From Cytophagales bacterium (GTDB lineage Bacteria > Bacteroidota > Bacteroidia > Cytophagales > JAHDFW01), in the NCBI GenBank assembly GCA_020627945.1, contig JAHDFW010000014.1:1-39020 (forward strand): a DNA stretch of 39,020 bases, written 5' to 3'. The translations under genes and the position numbers were made by a program. The notes beneath the pieces were generated by a model that was given only the letters and a program-made list of their open reading frames with translations, made no database searches and was not told the DNA's origin. This document shows, in pieces, positions 31,301 through 35,949 of this stretch (position 1 is the first letter of the stretch; each line of letters starts with the position of its first letter).

Positions 31301-32778
31301 AGCTCCTGATGGATTAGATTATAAAAGGCACTTGGAGTCTGATTAAGTACGGTAACTCCACTAGACTCCATGAGTTCCAAAAACAGGGCAGGACTCTGAG
31401 CTTCTTCCTTTGATAAAATAACCAACTGACCGCCATACAAAAGAGCCCCATACATTTCCCAAACCGAAAAATCAAAGCAGTAAGAATGAAACAAAGTCCA
31501 TACATCACTACTTGAGAATTCAAATAATGGCTGATCTGTAAAAAATAATCGCACCACATTTCTGTGCTCAACCATTACTCCCTTAGGTTTACCCGTAGAC
31601 CCTGATGTATATATAATGTAGGCTAAATCTTGCGGATCATTAACTTGAGCAGGGTTTTCTTTAGAAAAAGTACTTAAATCGGAATTATCAGTAAAAATTA
31701 GTTCCACAGGGGAATCCACCTGATCAACTAAATCTTCTTTAGTAATTAGAAGTTGAACTTTGCTGTCACTTAGAGTATAGTCAATTCTTTCTTTTGGATA
31801 ATCTGGATCAATAGGAACATATGCTCCACCAGCCTTTATGATACCTAAAAGAGAAACGATCATATCAAACGATCGATCTTGCAAAACCCCTACTAAATCA
31901 TTTCTATCAACACCTCTATCTCTTAAAGCATGAGCCAATTGATTGGCCTTTTGATTTAACTGTTCATAGGTAAAAGGATTCCCTTCAAAAATAAGTGCTA
32001 CAGAATTCGGATATTGAGCCGCTCGCTTTTCAAATATTGAAACTATTGTATCCGATTCTGGGTAACCTACATTCAATTCTTGCTGATCAGCGTACATTTT
32101 CTGATCGTCAAATAGTAGAATATCTTCTATTTTAACATCCAAATCTTCTTTTACGCTTGCCCAAATCGCGTTGACATGATTACAAAGGTTCTCGACAAAT
32201 CCAGAACCAAACAAAGAAGGATTATATGCTATTTCTAATACTCCTGCATTACTGAATTGAAATATTAAATCACAGGAAGAAGGTATAACATCTTTCTTAT
32301 TAACCCCCTCATAAACAACTGCTACTTCCGGGAGTTTTTCATCCAAATCATTGGATAGGGTTACAAGGTCAAAGTCTTGATGTTTAGTAGAGTTGAGGAT
32401 TGTTGTTTTAGATTGCTGTAATAATTCTCGAAAAGTAAAACCCTTAGAGATATCGGAACCAATCAAGACCAGCTTAGGACTAACAATTTCCTCTTTAAGC
32501 TTGAAAGAAGATGATAACAAACATATATTTTGATGCGAAGTGTATCGATAAAATAAAGCTTGAATAGTTGCTATTGAAAACACCGACTGTGCAATCGGAG
32601 ATTTCGCAATTTCCGTGGCAATGTTTTTAAAAGAATCAAGTTCGCACTTATAAACCTTCAAAACTTGATTTTCAAGAGGGTTACTAAAGCGTAATGCAGT
32701 ATAATCGACTTTATCCCCAGTCAATACTTTGCTCCAAAACTCCTTGCTAACCTGATCTTTTATCAAATCTCCCCCCAT
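17968..32778 (-). CDS. Non-ribosomal peptide synthetase NRPS-A (4936 aa): halfC-A(Thr)-T-C-A(Cys-like?)-T-C-C-A(Thr)-T-C-A(Ala)-T-C
   Basis: Four YTSGSTG..PKG adenylation cores, carrier motifs LGGDSLKV, LGAHSLHA, IGGHSLKA and LGGHSLMA, and condensation motifs HHAILDGWS, HHIISDGWS, HHVIFDGWS, HHIISDGVS and HHIISDGWS. No TE. Confidence 0.97.
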   Translation of the reverse strand: MGGDLIKDQVSKEFWSKVLTGDKVDYTALRFSNPLENQVLKVYKCELDSFKNIATEIAKSPIAQSVFSIATIQALFYRYTSHQNICLLSSSFKLKEEIVSPKLVLIGSDISKGFTFRELLQQSKTTILNSTKHQDFDLVTLSNDLDEKLPEVAVVYEGVNKKDVIPSSCDLIFQFSNAGVLEIAYNPSLFGSGFVENLCNHVNAIWASVKEDLDVKIEDILLFDDQKMYADQQELNVGYPESDTIVSIFEKRAAQYPNSVALIFEGNPFTYEQLNQKANQLAHALRDRGVDRNDLVGVLQDRSFDMIVSLLGIIKAGGAYVPIDPDYPKERIDYTLSDSKVQLLITKEDLVDQVDSPVELIFTDNSDLSTFSKENPAQVNDPQDLAYIIYTSGSTGKPKGVMVEHRNVVRLFFTDQPLFEFSSSDVWTLFHSYCFDFSVWEMYGALLYGGQLVILSKEEAQSPALFLELMESSGVTVLNQTPSAFYNLIHQELTISTDADLGLRYVVFGGEALSPGKLKEWNKKYPSTKLINMYGITETTVHVTYKEIGKTEIDNNVSNIGVAIPTLQLYVLDENKRLLSDGIPGEMYVAGDGVARGYLNREELTGERFIVSPYDSSQRWYKSGDLARKLPNGDFEYLGRNDAQVKIRGFRIELGEVENHLTKHSAIKECVVLAMTLLDDEPQLVAYLIGEDLPDSKALISFLNEQVPKHMVPSYFVEIDQIPLTSNGKIDKKALPDPIENSLGVRQKYIAPESELQRALVKVWEDVLKNPKIGIDDDFFLLGGDSLKVIKVVIDVKQQAEIDLSAHLVFKYPTIRELSIALEEPNNVQFSIQDQLELGYSEIEEFKARIASVEQNLEVLPKQYDDLYPLSSIEAGMIYSSILRPEEPVYYDQFVYALDIPNVEVFEHALQLLVRKHDILRTRFYLHALSEPTKVVVQLGDLPVEIKDLSKLSKVEQQGQINAYMSADTQKRYSFDGDILWYITAFKTDDTTYQIIWSVHHAILDGWSVNAFSTELVNLCANPALNELNGLEDLKHSYKDFCALNLAKKANLDNQEYWKQLLAGYTRNKLPFNISGKKLNQELGMIYATRFEGAQFIQSLDEVVKVNRVAAKALYLSAYLYLMHLITSEKDVVTGVVSHHRPEIEDGEKILGCFLNTIPIRVDFAQVKTYADLLSEVQNYLVEVKQHEIDLVEISTLVDSQASAENPIFDCIFNFTDFHVRNEAKLSEQLSTAEFRLTDEVERTQANQMTNTLFDFEVDKTGGRLRVQVKYAKAFFHDGDVEYAIQLYLNILQQFVENLQNEFNTNLILEEDDREKILYGFNNTIVDYPKEKSMHQLFEEQVQITPNAIALTQDGKSLTYQALETKANQVANYLIDLGVENAENIGVITDRGFDMIIAMYGILKAGGAYVPIDPTYPIDRQKYILENSNASKILVDHDYQVISDMKEKVQGIRLDSESIKISSSESPNLIKNSQDLAYTIYTSGSTGRPKGVMIEHHSAVNLINWVNKKFDVGQGDRLLFITSMCFDLSVYDIFGTLACGATVVIAKKDQVEDPERLMSLMIKEKITFWDSVPTTMNYLVDMIETSETDYQQTDLRLVFMSGDWIPVTLSNRIKKYFPNAQNISLGGATEGTVWSNYYPIETVEEDQISIPYGVPIDNNFFYILDDFGNPVPKGVAGELHIGGVGVARGYANDEQKTSAQFVKDPYSRLPDAMMYKTGDLGRLMPDGNMEFLGRKDFQVKIRGFRVELGEIENQLQLIPQVHRAIVLAKGDNNHSKFLCAYVVESESISNDEIKRLIGEHLPDYMIPSVIIRIDQVPITANGKIDRKALPEPEELQENAVNYEAPEEGLEKELEQLWVKVLGKINQADFKIGRNDNVFELGAHSLHAGAFVSLVQKNLELPINLRELFGNPTIKGLAKLLSGKNTSRYDQIKKISKQEHYPLSFAQKQLWLADQVQGGSTTYILSGKNVLNGDLDVEAFKQAFNEIIKRHEALRISFLELEGEPFQKINEAVPFELSVVDLSSRTNAEELLIEHLDANARTPFDLSTPPLLRASLVVLPEQRNVLMYAMHHIISDGWSMGLMISEAVELYNNYSSGKSELDYSPTEFQFMDFVAWENEQLSDKTIGELKVFWDKHFDGGIRSLDLPYDKMRSGMALEQPGKTLPFWIEDELVNGLYDLAKSQKVTLNVLLMSIYTLFLSKISSSEEVTIRSITSGRNKPELEKLVGYFVRVLGIKNYPSGNKSFATYLDEVKNRYLDVLDHNMYPFEKILEQYSAAELGTTGNLINASFALQNLNTVEQLQQSEKLEGVQSKGINHEAGVARNDLLLTVKETNGGLTFLMNYNTDLFHESKVNLMADWFKNLLKEVVAQPYQELSDFKLSTGQEDSLYSHLGVSKSDYSELLPLTTIQRDLYLDTILNPEDAAHSLAFYVELNRDLNVEVWQQAVQKVIALSPSLRTKIVVRDNDIYQGFKTDTSLEHKLIQVDGLAINEIEKLIEAEAKVPYNFDSTELLRHVLIKNSDQQYFSLLCAHHVIFDGWSFKLFFEKATEIYQSLMENREVDYTTDNVFSSYVNWHNNHFDSHETEIYWTNKLAEVEPLHVYHQGHLLNSEEDNLISRQTYLTESQISAIESYCSSNKISVSLYFKSLFALLIKIHTRTETDFTIRELLGGRTKDQLQGMGCYYHSIPVCFAASCWDNSDSVLDYFNYVKSQKKELGERQNVSFLLQNKIIGKEEISFYYNYQTYFKLNLLGEDVPLKSINTYSENQVQLLVRETFDGLKLILDFDQRYFHDYDLIDRLLNVSDQITAGVTSIKALKLVDSEQLSLVAHSNLKEITYPNVQIHEIFEQQVLAFPNQIAVKFDDISLTYSELNSKANQFAHYIRSKRTVQPDDLIGLFTDRSEQMIVGILAILKSGAGYVPIDPNYPKDRIHHFITDSNVDLILTNQADHPALEGVTVELMDLSENLDRVNDLPNTNLTSISSPESIAYVIYTSGSTGVPKGTLVEHGNVVSLLSNSGFGKQGYEFHFDENDTWTLFHSFCFDFSIWEIFGALFKGGKVVIVPKEIASSPTEFRKLLIRENVTVLNQIPSLFVNLIEEELAHEASELNLNYVIFGGEALQPATLNRWYQKYPDTRLINMYGITETTVHVTYKEITEEEIKIGKSNIGKVIPSLEAYLMDSDLNVLPVGIPGEICISGYGVSRGYLNRDELTAQRFVENPLNPSSRLYRSGDLGRLLPNGEIEYLGRIDQQVKVRGFRIELGEIESRLLNHPKVQNAIVTTKVLVNNEQELVAYVQSQDDIETLDLRAFMLELLPDYMVPSHFVVLAQFPTTASGKVNRRALPEVDLSRSGDNQYVPPRNNIELTVQSIWKDVLAKPQISINDNFFEIGGHSLKATRVASAVHKHLNVEIPIRSIFIAPTIRELAELIESKGQGDHFDVKPIEKRDHYPISAAQRRMYILNQLQPLDTTYNMPVVMNLVGALDVNKLQNAFDQLLDRHDSLRTSFKIVEGKPVQVIIEGINVEIENYDSTKEDARRIVKDFIRPFDLSSASLFRVGLIKLGEEEFVLMTDMHHIISDGVSMQILVQEFLDLYEGKELEPVKLTYKDYANWQNEWSKSDKMQKQESFWMDQFSGEIPVLNLHPDYSRPPVQTFDGAQIYDSFSESESLALKEIVKQSGSTLYILLLAIYNVTLAKYSNQEDIVVGSPIAGRSHSDLEHIIGMFVNTIALRNYPNKDLTFSNFLNQVRENTLEVYDNQTYQFEDIVEKLDVVRDLSRNPLFDTMFIFQNLRDQEKKPRSIKGLEISRFGTDVTTSKFDLTLEAWENADQLSFSLTYATKLFKSESIERFAEHFKQVAREIIQNPDLKLASVQLLSDNEKKLVLEDFNNTYLEYDHSLNVLGLFKKQVKNNPEKIALHFEDQQITYQNLDEKSNGLANVLLDEGVTKATILPIMVDRSVDMVVALLAILKAGAAYVPVDPKYPADRIKYMISNSDAQFILCSEAYAGNLEEVDVKTIVLEQLIEKADKSTNEISNLEIEASQLAYVIYTSGSTGLPKGVSITHGNLTSLLHWALDEFSSLKADTLFAATSYSFDLSIYELFYGLVSGKKIRLLQDGTEIPKYLSSETKILLNTVPSVVLQLVESQCDLSNVVGINMAGEPIPLKIKEQLDLDNIVVRNLYGPSEDTTYSTHYLIKDVDARQVVGKPIANTKAFVLDSDQNLLGIGIPGELYLSGESVTQGYLNNDQLTAERYVTYNHISDERMYKTGDLVRWLESGDLEYLGRIDQQVKIRGFRIELEEIQNQLEALNNIDQAVVIVSENGSRDKQLGAYFTSSKSSVEIGEIRSLLGNKLPSYMIPMFFMQLGEIPRTPNGKIDKKALPKGSFETLSKLVVEPETKLQATIAEIWSEVLGVEKVGIEDNFYELGGHSLMAMQVVLRISSQTSLDVQLSDLFHAKTVKELAERLENKGNDSVSVELTTIDKADYYDVSHAQKRLWFLAQLNEANNVAYNMPAAFILTGDLDTEAFKKAFGSLVERHEILRTVFIQVDGQPKQQVNDFKGFEINELDLTGSNDPQEEAKKMASSNAQTPFDMEKGPLMRVTLAKLEDSKYLFLFAMHHIISDGWSLDLLIKEVITFYNYHTGVTSKIPADLSLHYKDFAAWHNALLEQDEQKVHEAYWKEKMSGSLQTLKLPYDKLKDKNTGMQGGKLSFQLDENITSKIREIARLNSTTPYNVVLGSLYILLYKLTSQNDLIIGSPVAGRIDEKLENQIGYYLNTLALRTVIDSNDSFESLLNNTIATVLEAQDHQIYPYDKLVSDLKIKNPHLSNGLFNVGFTWGVEQVNTESSKETIASDLTMQRFGDRQDIAKSDLWFYGSDYGKSIGLFVVYNTGLFEGQKMQMHMDLFKTIINKVLEDPKAIVSEVIKTEQNKPKRKSKRQRGGFDFD
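20222..20660 (-). other. NRPS-A A4 specificity core, predicted Ala
   Basis: Extracted code D-L-Y-N-N-A-L-T-Y, matching the DL(F/Y)NNALTY Ala type as I recall it. Confidence 0.65.
23333..23820 (-). other. NRPS-A A3 specificity core, predicted Thr
   Basis: Extracted code D-F-W-N-I-G-M-V-H, identical to the Thr signature. Confidence 0.85.
24350..25640 (-). other. Second domain of tandem C-C in NRPS-A (HHVIFDG, divergent C-lobe)
   Basis: LLPLTTIQRDLYLDTILNPEDAAHSLAFYVEL...LLCAHHVIFDGWSFKLFFEKA...LLGGRTKDQLQGMGCYYHSIPVCF...; follows another C domain with no A or T between them. Confidence 0.8.
25650..26985 (-). other. First domain of tandem C-C in NRPS-A (HHIISDG)
   Basis: HYPLSFAQKQLWLADQVQGGSTTYI...LMYAMHHIISDGWSMGLMISEAV. 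Confidence 0.85.
27865..28350 (-). other. NRPS-A A2 specificity core, uncertain (Cys-like)
   Basis: Extracted code D-L-Y-D-F-S-L-V-W. Resembles Cys-type DLYNLSLIW and has the GGATE variant of A5, but with D at 278 and F at 299. Confidence 0.35.
31147..31615 (-). other. NRPS-A A1 specificity core, predicted Thr
   Basis: Extracted code D-F-W-N-V-G-M-V-H, one conservative change from the Thr signature DFWNIGMVH. Confidence 0.8.
32120..32778 (-). other. N-terminal truncated condensation domain (C-lobe only) of NRPS-A
   Basis: About 220 aa, KEFWSKVLTGD...FSIATIQALFYRYTSHQNICLLSSSF...FTFRELLQQSKTTILNSTKHQDFDLVTLSNDL, is C-lobe-like with no HHxxxDG lobe. Confidence 0.8.
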
Positions 32779-32806
32779 GAATAGTATTAGTTTAGTTTAG
32801 TTATTA

Positions 32807-32837
32807 CAAATCTAGCGGGTAATTAACAGACCTCAAA
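32807..32837 (-). promoter_or_regulatory. Bacteroidetes-type promoter for the NRPS operon
   Basis: On the minus strand: TTTG (32837-32834), 19-nt spacer, TAGATTTG (32814-32807), matching TTTG-N~19-TAnnTTTG. It lies about 30 nt upstream of the NRPS-A start. Confidence 0.65.
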
Positions 32838-33006
32838 CCGATTAGGAAATTAATTCATTGTTATAAAATAAATCTATGCCTAATTACCAACTTTAAAACA
32901 CAATATTATTACTTTCAAAAGGGTCATGAACACATCTAAACTAAGACATGAAAGAAGAAAATAATTTCAAACACACGAATAACAAACATTCATCTATAAA
33001 CAAAGA

Positions 33007-33030
33007 AAGCCCAGACTTTCGTCTGGGCTT
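33007..33030 (-). terminator. Intrinsic terminator after the tRNA-Gly/tRNA-Leu unit
   Basis: Perfect 10-bp stem AAGCCCAGAC-GAAA-GTCTGGGCTT (minus strand) followed by TCTTTG, just downstream of tRNA-Leu. Confidence 0.7.
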
Positions 33031-33042
33031 CTTCTAAATAAG

Positions 33043-33126
33043 TACAAGAGGTGGGACTTGAACCCACACGACCCGAAGGTCACAAGATTTTAAGTCTTGC
33101 GTGTCTACCAATTCCACCACTCCTGC
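33043..33126 (-). tRNA. tRNA-Leu (anticodon TAA)
   Basis: Acceptor GCAGGAG/CTCTTGT with G:U pairs, anticodon loop CTTAAAA, long variable arm TGACCTTCGGGTCG, T arm GTGGGTTCAAGTCCCAC. Confidence 0.93.
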
Positions 33127-33172
33127 AACCGCTAAAATCAACCTTCAACATACAAATGGTTAATCTTAGTAG

Positions 33173-33245
33173 AGCGAAACACGGGGCTCAAACCCGCGAC
33201 CTCCACCTTGGCAAGGTGGCGCTCTATCAACTGAGCTAGTTTCGC
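33173..33245 (-). tRNA. tRNA-Gly (anticodon GCC)
   Basis: Acceptor GCGAAAC/GTTTCGC, D arm, anticodon stem-loop CCACCTTGCCAAGGTGG, T arm GCGGGTTTGAGCCCCGT. Confidence 0.95.
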
Positions 33246-33336
33246 ATATTTGCTGCACTTCTATTTTTCTCGTCTTGAAAAATTGGGATTGCAAATATAA
33301 TGATTGGTTTTATATGCGCAATATGTTTGAGTAAAA

Positions 33337-33368
33337 ATTGATTAAAAAAAATGTTATTTGTACTTTTG
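33337..33368 (+). promoter_or_regulatory. Bacteroidetes-type promoter for ahcY
   Basis: TTG ending at 33340, about 20-nt spacer, TACTTTTG (33361-33368; TAnnTTTG), 44 nt upstream of the ATG. Confidence 0.55.
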
Positions 33369-33411
33369 CACCTCATATCAATATAGATACTAATTAATAA
33401 ACAATAAAGTA

Positions 33412-34722
33412 ATGAGCAACGTAGAAACATTACCATATAAAGTAAAGGATATTAGCCTTGCTGATTGGGGACGTAAAGAAATTAAGTTAGCGGAAGCAGA
33501 AATGCCAGGTCTTATGGCACTTCGTGAGGAGTATGGACAAAGCAAACCATTAGCAGGATCGCGTATCGCTGGGTGTCTTCACATGACAATCCAGACCGCT
33601 GTTCTTATTGAAACATTGGTTGAACTTGGTGCAGATGTAACTTGGTCTTCTTGTAACATCTTCTCAACTCAAGATCATGCTGCTGCAGCTATCGCTGCCG
33701 CTGGTATTCCAGTTTATGCTTGGAAAGGAATGAACGAAGAAGAATTCGATTGGTGTATCGAACAAACTCTATTCGCATTTAAAGACGGACAACCTCTTAA
33801 CATGATTTTGGACGATGGTGGAGACCTTACTAACATGGTATTCGATCGTTTCCCTCAACTTTGTAAAGATATTAAAGGTCTTTCTGAAGAAACTACTACT
33901 GGTGTTCACCGTCTTTATGACAGAATGAAGAACAACACTTTAGTAATGCCTGCTATCAATGTTAACGATTCTGTTACTAAGTCTAAATTTGACAACAAAT
34001 ACGGTTGTAAAGAATCTTTAGTTGATGCAATCAGAAGAGCTACAGACGTAATGCTAGCTGGTAAAGTTGCTGTTGTTTGTGGATACGGTGACGTAGGTAA
34101 AGGTTCTGCAGCTTCTTTGCAAGGTGCTGGTGCAAGAGTTATCGTTACAGAAATTGACCCTATTTGTGCACTTCAAGCTGCTATGGACGGTTTTGCCGTT
34201 AAGACTCTTGAAAATGCTGTAGGTGAAGCTGATATCGTTGTTACTACTACTGGTAACAAAGACATCGTAGTTGGTCGTCACTTCGAAGCTATGAAGGACA
34301 AAACTATCGTTTGTAACATTGGTCACTTTGATAACGAAATTGATGTTGCTTGGTTAAATAACAACCATGGTGGATCAAAAATGGAAATCAAACCACAAGT
34401 TGACATGTACAACGTAAATGGAAATGATATCATTCTTCTTGCAGAAGGTCGTTTGGTAAACCTTGGATGTGCAACAGGACACCCATCGTTTGTAATGTCT
34501 AACTCATTTACCAACCAAACATTAGCTCAACTTGAACTTTGGAACAATTCTGCTAATTACAAGAACGAGGTTTACATGTTACCTAAACATTTAGATGAAA
34601 AGGTTGCAAGACTTCACTTGAGTAAAATTGGAGTAGAGTTAACAAAACTAACGGAAGATCAAGCTGATTATATTGGTGTTACAGTGGACGGACCGTTCAA
34701 ACCAGAACACTACAGATATTAA
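33412..34722 (+). CDS. ahcY: Adenosylhomocysteinase (S-adenosyl-L-homocysteine hydrolase)
   Basis: 436 aa with [45 protein letters not shown], the NAD-binding segment [17 protein letters not shown], and C-terminal [11 protein letters not shown]. Confidence 0.98.
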   Translation: MSNVETLPYKVKDISLADWGRKEIKLAEAEMPGLMALREEYGQSKPLAGSRIAGCLHMTIQTAVLIETLVELGADVTWSSCNIFSTQDHAAAAIAAAGIPVYAWKGMNEEEFDWCIEQTLFAFKDGQPLNMILDDGGDLTNMVFDRFPQLCKDIKGLSEETTTGVHRLYDRMKNNTLVMPAINVNDSVTKSKFDNKYGCKESLVDAIRRATDVMLAGKVAVVCGYGDVGKGSAASLQGAGARVIVTEIDPICALQAAMDGFAVKTLENAVGEADIVVTTTGNKDIVVGRHFEAMKDKTIVCNIGHFDNEIDVAWLNNNHGGSKMEIKPQVDMYNVNGNDIILLAEGRLVNLGCATGHPSFVMSNSFTNQTLAQLELWNNSANYKNEVYMLPKHLDEKVARLHLSKIGVELTKLTEDQADYIGVTVDGPFKPEHYRY

Positions 34723-34743
34723 TCTAATAATAACGATTATTTT

Positions 34744-34782
34744 AAAAACCTTCTCGAATTGAATTTTCGGGAAGGTTTTTTT
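34744..34782 (+). terminator. Intrinsic terminator of ahcY
   Basis: AAAACCTTCtCGAA...TTCGgGAAGGTTTTTTT hairpin with T run just after the ahcY stop. Confidence 0.8.
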
Positions 34783-34883
34783 GTATCTAATAGTATGTAT
34801 TACTTATTATTGGCACAAGATTTGAGCTCCCAGTGTAAATAGGAATCAATTTGAAAAGACAATAATTTAGATAAATTAAATCT

Positions 34884-35639
34884 ATGAACTCAAGAAAAAA
34901 CATCAAGTTTGGAATTTTAACCCTGCTTATCGCTTTAACGGGGAGTTTCATTTCCACCAACTCTTATGGTGAAAAACATCCAATCAACCACGGACTTTGG
35001 AATCAAGTACTAAAGAAATTTGTGACAGACGATGGTCAGGTGGATTATATGGCAATTAAACAAGACCTAAACTTCAAAAAGTATTTGCATATAATGAGCG
35101 CCACTCCTCCACAGGATTCTTGGACGGAGCAGGAAAAATTAACTTACTGGATTAATGCATACAATGCTTTTACCGTAAAATTAATTATTGACAATTACCC
35201 ATTAAAAAGCATCAAAGACTTAAGTACTTCTACTAAAGAAGTATGGAAAATTAAGTTTGCTAAAATTGGCAATACAACATACAGCTTAAACGACATTGAG
35301 CATGAAATTTTAAGAAAGCAGTTCAATGAACCTAGAATTCACTTTGCGATTGTATGCGCTTCATTTTCTTGCCCTAATCTTAGAAACACATCATTTCAGG
35401 TTGACATTTTGGACCAACAGTTAGATGAGCAAGCCAAAAAATTCATCAATGATCCAACCAAAAATAAGATCAGTGCAGACAAGGCTGAAATATCTCAAAT
35501 TTTCAATTGGTTCAAGGGAGATTTTACCAAAGAGATGAAATTCAAAGATTTCATAAACAAATACAGTGACACTAAAATTTCAAGAAAGACTAAAATCAGC
35601 TACATGAAGTATGATTGGTCTTTGAATGAAAGAAAATAA
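34884..35639 (+). CDS. DUF547-family secreted protein
   Basis: N-terminal signal-like segment; VDYMAIKQD...QEKLTYWINAYNAFTVKLIIDNYPLKSI...EPRIHFAIVCASFSCPNLRNTSF are DUF547 hallmarks. Confidence 0.85.
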   Translation: MNSRKNIKFGILTLLIALTGSFISTNSYGEKHPINHGLWNQVLKKFVTDDGQVDYMAIKQDLNFKKYLHIMSATPPQDSWTEQEKLTYWINAYNAFTVKLIIDNYPLKSIKDLSTSTKEVWKIKFAKIGNTTYSLNDIEHEILRKQFNEPRIHFAIVCASFSCPNLRNTSFQVDILDQQLDEQAKKFINDPTKNKISADKAEISQIFNWFKGDFTKEMKFKDFINKYSDTKISRKTKISYMKYDWSLNERK

Positions 35640-35699
35640 AGTGGGGTTGGTCAAACGGAAAAGTCCAAGTTCAAATCTAAAAAGCAATTTCAATAATAA

Positions 35700-35828
35700 A
35701 ATTGTCAGTTCGAGTAGCGCTGAGATGCGATAGCATGATCGGTGTTGTATCTAGAACGGCTTGTAAACTATAAATCCGTTCTCGATACATTCCTGACTAC
35801 TCCGTGCCAGGAACACGAACTGACAATT
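35700..35828. repeat. Nested palindromic intergenic element (REP/MITE-like or structured RNA candidate)
   Basis: Outer inverted repeat AATTGTCAGTTCGAGT / ACACGAACTGACAATT (15/16) and inner inverted repeat GTATCTAGAACGG / CCGTTCTCGATAC (12/13), with ATGC-GATA-GCAT and TCCTG...CAGGA side hairpins. Does not extend either neighbouring ORF. Confidence 0.75.
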
Positions 35829-35895
35829 ACAATTCCTCTCTTTATTAAACCCAATAAATTGATCCAATAAAACAAGCACAGATAGGCATTAAAAT

Positions 35896-35921
35896 AAAAG
35901 GGGAGCAATTGCTCCCCTTTT
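35896..35921. terminator. Bidirectional intrinsic terminator between convergent genes
   Basis: Perfect 26-nt palindrome AAAAGGGGAGCAATTGCTCCCCTTTT. Confidence 0.85.
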
Positions 35922-35949
35922 ATTAATTCTATATCAAACTTTAAATCTT

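Noticed and set aside
24858-31571. Small ORFs overlapping NRPS-A (24858-25163, 24967-25206, 26235-26453, 26561-26764, 30347-30541, 31075-31272, 31314-31571)
   Set aside because: Antisense or out-of-frame readings of NRPS coding sequence with no independent support.
33051-33239. 62-aa ORF MGLEPTRPEGHKIL...
   Set aside because: It is a translation across tRNA-Leu and tRNA-Gly; such GLEPTRP peptides are a known artefact of tRNA genes.
33236-33436. 66-aa minus-strand ORF upstream of ahcY, and ORFs 34054-34326 and 34323-34514 antisense to ahcY
   Set aside because: Overlap tRNA-Gly, the ahcY promoter or ahcY itself; no recognisable protein features.
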